DNA of 64,000 nt, from positions 9,240,001-9,304,000 of the forward strand of contig NC_092679.1 in NCBI RefSeq assembly GCF_964355755.1, in the 5' to 3' direction. This DNA comes from Antedon mediterranea (taxonomy: Eukaryota > Echinodermata > Crinoidea > Comatulida > Antedonidae). The notes under the pieces were generated by a model that saw nothing but the letters and a program-made list of their open reading frames with translations, was not told the origin of the DNA and searched no databases. Positions 1 through 12,100 of this stretch are shown here, one piece after another. The position numbers and the translations under genes are program-made. The stretch's first letter is position 1. Every line of letters begins with the position of its first letter.

Positions 1-2250
1 CTTTGTGCTCTTTGATGTTTTTGTGTGAAATGTTTTATCGAAATGCTCAAAATGGTCTAAAACGGTTTCTAATGTGATTTCAAGCACTTTGATGTTTTTG
101 TGTAACCAAGTTTTTTGAAAATCACAAAATTGTCTAAAACGTCTCCAAATGCGATTTGAAGCTATTCTGTACACTTTGATGTTTTTATGTTAACAAGTTT
201 TTCGAAAATCACAAAATGGTCTAAAACGTGTCTCCAAATGCGATTTTAAGCTATTCTAAGCACTTTGGTGTTTTTATGTTAACAAGTTTTTTTGAAAATC
301 ACAAAATGGTCTAAAACGTCTCTAAATGCGATTTGAAGCTTTTCTGTACACTTTGATGTTTTTATGTTAACAACTTTTTTCGAAAATCACAAAATGGTCT
401 AAAATGTCTCCAAATGCGATTTGAAGCTATTCTAAGCACTTTGGTGTTTTTATGTTAACAAGTTTTTTCGAAAATCACAAAATGGTCTAAAACGTCTCCA
501 AATGCGATTTGAAGCTATTCTGTACACTTTGATGTTTTTATGTTAACAAGTTTTTTCGAAAATCACAAAATGGTCTAAAACGTCTACAAATGCGATTTGA
601 AGCTATTCTGTACACTTTGATGTTTTTATGTTAACAAGTTTTTTCGAAAATCACAAAATGGTCTAAAACGTTTCCAAATGCGATTTGAAGCTATTCTGTA
701 CACTTTGATGTTTTGTGTGAAAATTTTCTTTCGAAATGCTCAAAATGGTCAAAAACGTTTTTAAATACGATATTAAGCTACTTTGTGCTCTTTGATGTTT
801 TTGTGTGAAATGTTTTATCGAAATGCTCAAAATGGTCTAAAACGGTTTCTAATGTGATTTCAAGCACTTTGATGTTTTTGTGTAACCAAGTTTTTCGAAA
901 ATCACAAAATTGTCTAAAACGTCTCCAAATGCGATTTGAAGCTATTCTGTACACTTTGATGTTTTTATGTTAACAAGTTTTTCGAAAATCACAAAATGGT
1001 CTAAAACGTCTCCAAATGCGATTTGAAGCTATTCTGTACACTTTGATGTTTTTATGTTAACAAGTTTTTCGAAAATCACAAAATGGTCTAAAACGTCTCT
1101 AAATGCGATTTGAAGCTTTTCTGTACACTTTGATGTTTTTATGTTAACAACTTTTTTCGAAAATCACAAAATGGTCTAAAATGTCTCCAAATGCGATTTG
1201 AAGCTATTCTAAGCACTTTGATGTTTTTATGTTACCAAGTTTTTTCGAAAATCACAAAATGGTCTAAAATGTCTCCAATAGCGATTTTAAGCTATTCTGT
1301 ACACTTTGATGTTTTTATGTTAACAAGTTTTTCGAAAATCACAAAATGGTCTAAAACGTCTCCAAATGCGATTTTAAGCTATTCTAAGCACTTTGGTGTT
1401 TTTATGTTAACAAGTTTTTTTGAAAATCACAAAATGGTCTAAAACGTCTCTAAATGCGATTTGAAGCTTTTCTGTACACTTTGATGTTTTTATGTTAACA
1501 ACTTTTTTCGAAAATCACAAAATGGTCTAAAATGTCTCCAAATGCGATTTGAAGCTATTCTAAGCACTTTGGTGTTTTTATGGAAACAATTTTTTTCGAA
1601 AATCACAAAATGGTCTAAAACGTCTCCAATAGCGATTTGAAGCTTTTCTGTACACTTTGGTGTTTTTATGTTAACAAGTTTTTTCGAAAATCACAAAATG
1701 GTCTAAAACGTCTCCAAATGCGATTTGAAGCTAATCTGTACACTTTGATGTTTTTATGTTAACAAGTTTTTTCGAAAATCACAAAATGGTCTAAAACGTT
1801 TCCAAATGCGATTTGAAGCTTTTCTTTACACTTTGGTGTTTTTATGTTAACAAGTTTTTTCGAAAATCACAAAATGGTCTAAAACGTCTCCAAATGCGAT
1901 TTGAAGCTATTCTGTACACTTTGATGTTTTTATGTTAACAAGTTTTTTCGAAGATCACAAAATGGTCTAAAACGTCTACAAATGCAATTTGAAGCTATTC
2001 TAAGCACTTTTGTGTTTTTATGTTAACAAGTTTTTTCGAAAATCACAAAATGGTCTAAAACGTCTGCAAATGCGATTTTAAACTATTCTTAGCACATTGG
2101 TGTTTTTATTTAAACAAATTTTTTCGAAACTCACAAAATGGTCTAAAACGTCTCCAAATGCGATTTGAAGCTATTTTAAGCACTTTGATGTTTTTGTGTA
2201 ACCAAGTTTTTCGAAAATCACAAAATTGTCTAAAACGTCTCCAAATGCGA

Positions 2251-2350
2251 TTTGAAGCTATTTTGTGCTCTTTGGTGTTTTTTTGTGAAAAGTTTTAGCA
2301 AAATGCTCAAAATGGTCTAAAACGATTTCTAATGTGATTTTAAGCACTTT
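2251..2350 (+). repeat. Diverged-monomer marker module 2 (example of 17 copies)
   Basis: A second diverged cluster, marked by GCTCTTTGGTG, a run of seven T, GTGAAAAGTTTTAGC and AAAATGCTCAAAATGG, then CGATTTCTAATGTG. The AGTTTTAGCA landmark occurs at 2291, 5341, 8990, 12726, 17833, 20795, 25483, 28606, 31729, 35877, 37184, 44672, 48310, 51070, 53590, 57326 and 62433. It occurs about once per HOR unit, so its spacing (3050, 3123, 3649, 3736 bp and irregular values) gives unit length directly. Confidence 0.88.
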
Positions 2351-2950
2351 GATGTTTTTATGTTAACTAGTTTTTTCGAAAATCACAAAATGGTCTAAAA
2401 CGTCTCCAAATGCGATTTGAAGCTATTTTAAGCACTTAGGTGCTTTTGTGTAACCAAGTTTTTTAGAAAATCACAAAAGGGTCTAAAATGTCTCCAAATG
2501 TGATTTGAAGCTATTTTAAGCACTTTGGTGTTTTTGTGTTAACAAGTTTTTCGGAAATCACAAAATTGTCTAAAACGTCTCCAAATGCGATTTGAAGCTA
2601 TTCTGTACACTTTGATGTTTTTATGTTAACAAGTTTTTTAGAAAATCACAAAATGGTCTAAAACATCTCCAAATGCGATTTAAAGCTATTTTAAGCACTT
2701 TGGTGTTTTTATGTTAACAAGTTTTTTCGAAAATCACAAAATGGTCTAAAACGTCTCCAAATGCGATTTGAAGCTATTTTAAGCACTTGGGTGTTTTTGT
2801 GTTAACAAGTTTTTCGAAATGCTCAAAATGGTCTAAAACGTTTCCAAATGCGATTTGAAGCTATTCTGTACACTTTGATGTTTTGTGTGAAAATTTTCTG
2901 TCGAAATGCTCAAAATGGTCAAAAACGTTTTTAAATACGATATTAAGCTA

Positions 2951-3110
2951 CTTTGTGCTCTTTGATGTTTTTGTGTGAAATGTTTTATCGAAATGCTCAA
3001 AATGGTCTAAAACGGTTTCTAATGTGATTTCAAGCACTTTGATGTTTTTGTGTAACCAAGTTTTTCGAAAATCACAAAATTGTCTAAAACGTCTCCAAAT
3101 GCGATTTGAA
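2951..3110 (+). repeat. Diverged-monomer marker module 1 (example of 39 copies)
   Basis: A cluster of diverged monomers in which the usual TCGAAAATCAC is replaced by TCGAAATGCTC, recognisable by CTTTGTGCTCTTTGATG followed by GTGAAATGTTTTATCG and CGGTTTCTAATGTG. Copies start at 1, 781, 2951, 6001, 7480, 9650, 11218, 13386, 14164, 14941, 15543, 16323, 18493, 21455, 22934, 23973, 26143, 27183, 29266, 30306, 32389, 33429, 34117, 34543, 43074, 45332, 46812, 48970, 49748, 50525, 51730, 54250, 55818, 57986, 58764, 59541, 60143, 60923 and 63093. The preceding monomer has either TTTTCTGTCG or TTTTCTTTCG, and a T-type copy is often followed by a G-type copy about 2170 bp on. This is the best landmark for the higher-order structure. 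Confidence 0.9.
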
Positions 3111-6100
3111 GCTATTCTGTACTCTTTGATGTTTTTATGTTAACAAGTTTTTCGAAAATCACAAAATGGTCTAAAACGTCTCCAAATGCGATTTTAAGCT
3201 ATTCTAAGCACTTTGGTGTTTTTATGTTAACAAGTTTTTTTGAAATCACAAAATGGTCTAAAACGTCTCTAAATGAGATTTGAAGCTTTTCTGTACATTT
3301 TGATGTTTTTATGTTAACAAGTTTTTTCGAAAATCACAAAATGGTCTAAAATGTCTCCAAATGCGATTTGAAGCTATTCTAAGCACTTTGGTGTTTTTAT
3401 GGAAACAATTTTTTTCGAAAATCACAAAATGGTCTAAAACGTCTCCAAATGTGATTTGAAGCTATTCTGTACACTTTGATGTTTTTATGTTAGCAAGTTT
3501 TTTCGAAAATCACAAAATGGTCTAAAACGTCTACAAATGCGATTTGAAGCTAATCTGTACACTTTGATGTTTTTATGTTAACAAGTTTTTTCGAAAATCA
3601 CAAAAGGGTCTAAAATGTCTGTAAATGCGATTTGAAGCTATTTAAAGCACTTTGGTGTTTTTAGGTTAACAAGTTTTTTCGAAAATCACAAAATGGTCTA
3701 AAACGTCTACAAATGCGATTTGAAGCTATTCTAAGCACTTTTGTGTTTTTATGTTAACAAGTTTTTTCGAAAATCACAAAATGGTCTAAAATGTCTCCAA
3801 ATGCGATTTGAAGCTATTCTAAGCACTTTGGTGTTTTTATGGAAACAATTTTTTTCGAAAATCACAAAATGGTCTAAAACGTCTCCAAATGTGATTTGAA
3901 GCTATTCTGTACACTTTGATGTTTTTATGTTAGCAAGTTTTTTCGAAAATCACAAAATGGTCTAAAACGTCTACAAATGCGATTTGAAGCTAATCTGTAC
4001 ACTTTGATGTTTTTATGTTAACAAGTTTTTTCGAAAATCACAAAAGGGTCTAAAATGTCTGTAAATGCGATTTGAAGCTATTTAAAGCACTTTGGTGTTT
4101 TTAGATTAACAAGTTTTTTCGAAAATCACAAAATGGTCTAAAACGTCTACAAATGCGATTTGAAGCTATTCTAAGCACTTTTGTGTTTTTATGTTAACAA
4201 GTTTTTTCGAAAATCACAAAATGGTCTAAAACGTCTCCAAATGCGATTTGAAGCTATTTTAAGCACTTTGGTGTTTTTATGTTACCAAGTTTTTTCGAAA
4301 ATCACAAAATGGTCTAAAATGTCTCTAATAGCGATTTTAAGCTATTCTGTACACTTTGATGTTTTTATGTTAACAAGTTTTTCGAAAATCACAAAATGGT
4401 CTAAAACGTCTCCAAATGCGATTTTAAGCTATTCTAAGCACTTTGGTGTTTTTATGTTAACAAGTTTTTTTGAAAATCACAAAATGGTCTAAAACGTCTC
4501 TAAATGCGATTTGAAGCTTTTCTGTACACTTTGATGTTTTTATGTTAACAACTTTTTTCGAAAATCACAAAATGGTCTAAAATGTCTCCAAATGCGATTT
4601 GAAGCTATTCTAAGCACTTTGGTGTTTTTATGGAAACAATTTTTTTCGAAAATCACAAAATGGTCTAAAACGTCTCCAATAGCGATTTGAAGCTTTTCTG
4701 TACACTTTGGTGTTTTTATGTTAACAAGTTTTTTCGAAAATCACAAAATGGTCTAAAACGTCTCCAAATGCGATTTGAAGCTAATCTGTACACTTTGATG
4801 TTTTTATGTTAACAAGTTTTTTCGAAAATCACAAAATGGTCTAAAACGTTTCCAAATGCGATTTGAAGCTTTTCTTTACACTTTGGTGTTTTTATGTTAA
4901 CAAGTTTTTTCGAAAATCACAAAATGGTCTAAAACGTCTCCAAATGCGATTTGAAGCTATTCTGTACACTTTGATGTTTTTATGTTAACAAGTTTTTTCG
5001 AAGATCACAAAATGGTCTAAAACGTCTACAAATGCAATTTGAAGCTATTCTAAGCACTTTTGTGTTTTTATGTTAACAAGTTTTTTCGAAAATCACAAAA
5101 TGGTCTAAAACGTCTGCAAATGCGATTTTAAACTATTCTTAGCACATTGGTGTTTTTATTTAAACAAATTTTTTCGAAACTCACAAAATGGTCTAAAACG
5201 TCTCCAAATGCGATTTGAAGCTATTTTAAGCACTTTGGTGTTTTTGTGTTAACAAGTTTTTCGAAATGCTCAAAATGGTCTAAAACGTTTTTAAACACGA
5301 TATTAAGCTATTTTGTGCTCTTTGGTGTTTTTTTGTGAAAAGTTTTAGCAAAATGCTCAAAATGGTCTAAAACGATTTCTAATGTGATTTTAAGCACTTT
5401 GATGTTTTTATGTTAACTAGTTTTTTCGAAAATCACAAAATGGTCTAAAACGTCTCCAAATGCGATTTGAAGCTATTTTAAGCACTTAGGTGCTTTTGTG
5501 TAACCAAGTTTTTTAGAAAATCACAAAAGGGTCTAAAATGTCTCCAAATGTGATTTGAAGCTATTTTAAGCACTTTGGTGTTTTTGTGTTAACAAGTTTT
5601 TCGGAAATCACAAAATTGTCTAAAACGTCTCCAAATGCGATTTGAAGCTATTCTGTACACTTTGATGTTTTTATGTTAACAAGTTTTTTAGAAAATCACA
5701 AAATGGTCTAAAACATCTCCAAATGCGATTTAAAGCTATTTTAAGCACTTTGGTGTTTTTATGTTAACAAGTTTTTTCGAAAATCACAAAATGGTCTAAA
5801 ACGTCTCCAAATGCGATTTGAAGCTATTTTAAGCACTTGGGTGTTTTTGTGTTAACAAGTTTTTCGAAATGCTCAAAATGGTCTAAAACGTTTCCAAATG
5901 CGATTTGAAGCTATTCTGTACACTTTGATGTTTTGTGTGAAAATTTTCTGTCGAAATGCTCAAAATGGTCAAAAACGTTTTTAAATACGATATTAAGCTA
6001 CTTTGTGCTCTTTGATGTTTTTGTGTGAAATGTTTTATCGAAATGCTCAAAATGGTCTAAAACGGTTTCTAATGTGATTTCAAGCACTTTGATGTTTTTG

Positions 6101-9100
6101 TGTAACCAAGTTTTTCGAAAATCACAAAATTGTCTAAAACGTCTCCAAATGCGATTTGAAGCTATTCTGTACTCTTTGATGTTTTTATGTTAACAAGTTT
6201 TTCGAAAATCACAAAATGGTCTAAAACGTCTCCAAATGCGATTTTAAGCTATTCTAAGCACTTTGGTGTTTTTATGTTAACAAGTTTTTTTGAAATCACA
6301 AAATGGTCTAAAACGTCTCTAAATGAGATTTGAAGCTTTTCTGTACATTTTGATGTTTTTATGTTAACAAGTTTTTTCGAAAATCACAAAATGGTCTAAA
6401 ATGTCTCCAAATGCGATTTGAAGCTATTCTAAGCACTTTGGTGTTTTTATGGAAACAATTTTTTTCGAAAATCACAAAATGGTCTAAAACGTCTCCAAAT
6501 GTGATTTGAAGCTATTCTGTACACTTTGATGTTTTTATGTTAACAAGTTTTTCGAAAATCACAAAATGGTCTAAAACGTCTCCAAATGCGATTTTAAGCT
6601 ATTCTAAGCACTTTGGTGTTTTTATGTTAACAAGTTTTTTTGAAAATCACAAAATGGTCTAAAACGTCTCTAAATGCGATTTGAAGCTATTTTAAGAACT
6701 TTGGTGTTTTTATCTTAACAAGTTTTTTCGAAAATCACAAAATGGTCTAAAACGTCTCCAAATGCGATTTGAAGCTATTCTAAGCACTTTTGTGTTTTTA
6801 TGTTAACAAGTTTTTTCGAAAATCACAATATGGTCTAAAACGTCTGCAAATGCGATTTGAAGCTATTCTAAGCACTTTGGTGTTTTTATGGAAACAATTT
6901 TTTTCGAAAATCACAAAATGGTCTAAAACGTCTCCAAATGTGATTTGAAGCTATTCTGTACACTTTGATGTTTTTATGTTAGCAAGTTTTTTCGAAAATC
7001 ACAAAATGGTCTAAAACGTCTACAAATGCGATTTGAAGCTAATCTGTACACTTTGATGTTTTTATGTTAACAAGTTTTTTCGAAAATCACAAAAGGGTCT
7101 AAAATGTCTGTAAATGCGATTTGAAGCTATTTAAAGCACTTTGGTGTTTTTAGATTAACAAGTTTTTTCGAAAATCACAAAATGGTCTAAAACGTCTACA
7201 AATGCGATTTGAAGCTATTCTAAGCACTTTTGTGTTTTTATGTTAACAAGTTTTTTCGAAAATCACAAAATGGTCTAAAACGTCTCCAAATGCGATTTGA
7301 AGCTATTTTAAGCACTTTGGTGTTTTTGTGTTAACAAGTTTTTCGAAAATCACAAAATGGTCTAAAACGTTTCCAAATGCGATTTGAAGCTATTCTGTAC
7401 ACTTTGATGTTTTGTGTGAAAATTTTCTTTCGAAATGCTCAAAATGGTCAAAAACGTTTTTAAATACGATATTAAGCTACTTTGTGCTCTTTGATGTTTT
7501 TGTGTGAAATGTTTTATCGAAATGCTCAAAATGGTCTAAAACGGTTTCTAATGTGATTTCAAGCACTTTGATGTTTTTGTGTAACCAAGTTTTTCGAAAA
7601 TCACAAAATTGTCTAAAACGTCTCCAAATGCGATTTGAAGCTATTCTGTACACTTTGATGTTTTTATGTTAACAAGTTTTTCGAAAATCACAAAATGGTC
7701 TAAAACGTCTCCAAATGCGATTTGAAGCTATTCTGTACACTTTGATGTTTTTATGTTAACAAGTTTTTCGAAAATCACAAAATGGTGTAAAACGTCTCTA
7801 AATGTGATTTGAAGCTTTTCTGTACACTTTAATGTTTTTATGTTAACAACTTTTTTCGAAAATCACAAAATGGTCTAAAATGTCTCCAAATGCGATTTGA
7901 AGCTATTCTAAGCACTTTGATGTTTTTATGTTAACAAGTTTTTTCGAAAATCACAAAATGGTCTAAAACGTCTCCAATAGCGATTTTAAGCTATTCTGTA
8001 CACTTTGATGTTTTTATGTTAACAAGTTTTTCGAAAATCACAAAATGGTCTAAAACGTCTCCAAATGCGATTTTAAGCTATTCTAAGCACTTTGGTGTTT
8101 TTATGTTAACAAGTTTTTTTGAAAATCACAAAATGGTCTAAAACGTCTCTAAATGCGATTTGAAGCTTTTCTGTACACTTTGATGTTTTTATGTTAACAA
8201 CTTTTTTCGAAAATCACAAAATGGTCTAAAATGTCTCCAAATGCGATTTGAAGCTATTCTAAGCACTTTGGTGTTTTTATGGAAACAATTTTTTTCGAAA
8301 ATCACAAAATGGTCTAAAACGTCTCCAATAGCGATTTGAAGCTTTTCTGTACACTTTGGTGTTTTTATGTTAACAAGTTTTTTCGAAAATCACAAAATGG
8401 TCTAAAACGTCTCCAAATGCGATTTGAAGCTAATCTGTACACTTTGATGTTTTTATGTTAACAAGTTTTTTCGAAAATCACAAAATGGTCTAAAACGTTT
8501 CCAAATGCGATTTGAAGCTTTTCTTTACACTTTGGTGTTTTTATGTTAACAAGTTTTTTCGAAAATCACAAAATGGTCTAAAACGTCTCCAAATGCGATT
8601 TGAAGCTATTCTGTACACTTTGATGTTTTTATGTTAACAAGTTTTTTCGAAGATCACAAAATGGTCTAAAACGTCTACAAATGCAATTTGAAGCTATTCT
8701 AAGCACTTTTGTGTTTTTATGTTAACAAGTTTTTTCGAAAATCACAAAATGGTCTAAAACGTCTGCAAATGCGATTTTAAACTATTCTTAGCACATGGGT
8801 GTTTTTATTTAAACAAATTTTTTCGAAACTCACAAAATGGTCTAAAACGTCTCCAAATGCGATTTGAAGCTATTTTAAGCACTTTGGTGTTTTTGTGTTA
8901 ACAAGTTTTTCGAAATGCTCAAAATGGTCTAAAACGTTTTTAAACACGATATTAAGCTATTTTGTGCTCTTTGGTGTTTTTTTGTGAAAAGTTTTAGCAA
9001 AATGCTCAAAATGGTCTAAAACGATTTCTAATGTGATTTTAAGCACTTTGATGTTTTTATGTTAACTAGTTTTTTCGAAAATCACAAAATGGTCTAAAAC

Positions 9101-12100
9101 GTCTCCAAATGCGATTTGAAGCTATTTTAAGCACTTAAGTGCTTTTGTGTAACCAAGTTATTTTGAAAATCACAAAAGGGTCTAAAATGTCTCCAAATGT
9201 GATTTGAAGCTATTTTAAGCACTTTGGTGTTTTTGTGTTAACAAGTTTTTCGGAAATCACCAAATTGTCTAAAACGTCTCCAAATGCGATTTGAAGCTAT
9301 TCTGTACACTTTGATGTTTTTATGTTAACAAGTTTTTTAGAAAATCACAAAATGGTCTAAAACATCTCCAAATGCGATTTAAAGCTATTTTAAGCACTTT
9401 GGTGTTTTTATGTTAACAAGTTTTTTCGAAAATCACAAAATGGTCTAAAACGTCTCCAAATGCGATTTGAAGCTATTTTAAGCACTTTGGTGTTTTTGTG
9501 TTAACAAGTTTTTCGAAATGCTCAAAATGGTCTAAAACGTTTCCAAATGCGATTTGAAGCTATTCTGTACACTTTGATGTTTTGTGTGAAAATTTTCTGT
9601 CGAAATGCTCAAAATGGTCAAAAACGTTTTTAAATACGATATTAAGCTACTTTGTGCTCTTTGATGTTTTTGTGTGAAATGTTTTATCGAAATGCTCAAA
9701 ATGGTCTAAAACGGTTTCTAATGTGATTTCAAGCACTTTGATGTTTTTGTGTAACCAAGTTTTTCGAAAATCACAAAATTGTCTAAAACGTCTCTAAATG
9801 CGATTTGAAGCTATTCTGTACTCTTTGATGTTTTTATGTTAACAAGTTTTTCGAAAATCACAAAATGGTCTAAAACGTCTCCAAATGCGATTTTAAGCTA
9901 TTCTAAGCACTTTGGTGTTTTTATGTTAACAAGTTTTTTTGAAATCACAAAATGGTCTAAAACGTCTCTAAATGAGATTTGAAGCTTTTCTGTACATTTT
10001 GATGTTTTTATGTTAACAAGTTTTTTCGAAAATCACAAAATGGTCTAAAATGTCTCCAAATGCGATTTGAAGCTATTCTAAGCACTTTGGTGTTTTTATG
10101 GAAACAATTTTTTTCGAAAATCACAAAATGGTCTAAAACGTCTCCAAATGTGATTTGAAGCTATTCTGTACACTTTGATGTTTTTATGTTAGCAAGTTTT
10201 TTCGAAAATCACAAAATGGTCTAAAACGTCTACAAATGCGATTTGAAGCTAATCTGTACACTTTGATGTTTTTATGTTAACAAGTTTTTTCGAAAATCAC
10301 AAAAGGGTCTAAAATGTCTGTAAATGCTATTTGAAGCTATTTAAAGCACTTTGGTGTTTTTAGGTTAACAAGTTTTTTCGAAAATCACAAAAGGGTCTAA
10401 AATGTCTGTAAATGCGATTTGAAGCTATTTAAAGCACTTTGGTGTTTTTAGGTTAACAAGTTTTTTCGAAAATCACAAAATGGTCTAAAACGTCTACAAA
10501 TGCGATTTGAAGCTATTCTAAGCACTTTTGTGTTTTTATGTTAACAAGTTTTTTCGAAAATCACAAAATGGTCTAAAATGTCTCCAAATGCGATTTGAAG
10601 CTATTCTAAGCACTTTGGTGTTTTTATGGAAACAATTTTTTTCGAAAATCACAAAATGGTCTAAAACGTCTCCAAATGTGATTTGAAGCTATTCTGTACA
10701 CTTTGATGTTTTTATGTTAGCAAGTTTTTTCGAAAATCACAAAATGGTCTAAAACGTCTACAAATGCGATTTGAAGCTAATCTGTACACTTTGATGTTTT
10801 TATGTTAACAAGTTTTTTCGAAAATCACAAAAGGGTCTAAAATGTCTGTAAATGCGATTTGAAGCTATTTAAAGCACTTTGGTGTTTTTAGATTAACAAG
10901 TTTTTTCGAAAATCACAAAATGGTCTAAAACGTCTACAAATGCGATTTGAAGCTATTCTAAGCACTTTTGTGTTTTTATGTTAACAAGTTTTTTCGAAAA
11001 TCACAAAATGGTCTAAAACGTCTCCAAATGCGATTTGAAGCTATTTTAAGCACTTTGGTGTTTTTGTGTTAACAAGTTTTTCGAAAATCACAAAATGGTC
11101 TAAAACGTTTCCAAATGCGATTTGAAGCTATTCTGTACACTTTGATGTTTTGTGTGAAAATTTTCTTTCGAAATGCTCAAAATGGTCAAAAACGTTTTTA
11201 AATACGATATTAAGCTACTTTGTGCTCTTTGATGTTTTTGTGTGAAATGTTTTATCGAAATGCTCAAAATGGTCTAAAACGGTTTCTAATGTGATTTCAA
11301 GCACTTTGATGTTTTTGTGTAACCAAGTTTTTCGAAAATCACAAAATTGTCTAAAACGTCTCCAAATGCGATTTGAAGCTATTCTGTACACTTTGATGTT
11401 TTTATGTTAACAAGTTTTTCGAAAATCACAAAATGGTCTAAAACGTCTCCAAATGCGATTTGAAGCTATTCTGTACACTTTGATGTTTTTATGTTAACAA
11501 GTTTTTCGAAAATCACAAAATGGTCTAAAACGTCTCTAAATGCGATTTGAAGCTTTTCTGTACACTTTAATGTTTTTATGTTAACTTTTTTCGAAAATCA
11601 CAAAATGGTCTAAATTTTCTCCAAATGCGATTTGAAGCTATTCTAAGCACTTTGATGTTTTTATGTTAACAAGTTTTTTCGAAAATCACAAAATGGTCTA
11701 AAACGTCTCCAATAGCGATTTTAAGCTATTCTGTACACTTTGATGTTTTTATGTTAACAAGTTTTTCGAAAATCACAAAATGGTCTAAAACGTCTCCAAA
11801 TGCGATTTTAAGCTATTCTAAGCACTTTGGTGTTTTTATGTTAACAAGTTTTTTTGAAAATCACAAAATGGTCTAAAACGTCTCTAAATGCGATTTGAAG
11901 CTTTTCTGTACACTTTGATGTTTTTATGTTAACAACTTTTTTCGAAAATCACAAAATGGTCTAAAATGTCTCCAAATGCGATTTGAAGCTATTCTAAGCA
12001 CTTTGGTGTTTTTATGGAAACAATTTTTTTCGAAAATCACAAAATGGTCTAAAACGTCTCCAATAGCGATTTGAAGCTTTTCTGTACACTTTGGTGTTTT

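Noticed and set aside
1191-1442. 83-codon frame repeated at 1191, 16733, 24383, 27506, 30629, 34953, 43748, 52490 and 61333
   Set aside because: It is satellite sequence read across three monomers. 87-bp monomers equal 29 codons, so a stretch of such monomers stays open and gives an internally repeated peptide. The start and stop fall wherever monomer variants create them, and copies recur with the HOR.
4181-4492. 103-codon frame at 4181 and 19635
   Set aside because: The same satellite frame extended by one monomer, duplicated with blocks A and B. No signal of coding selection or domain.
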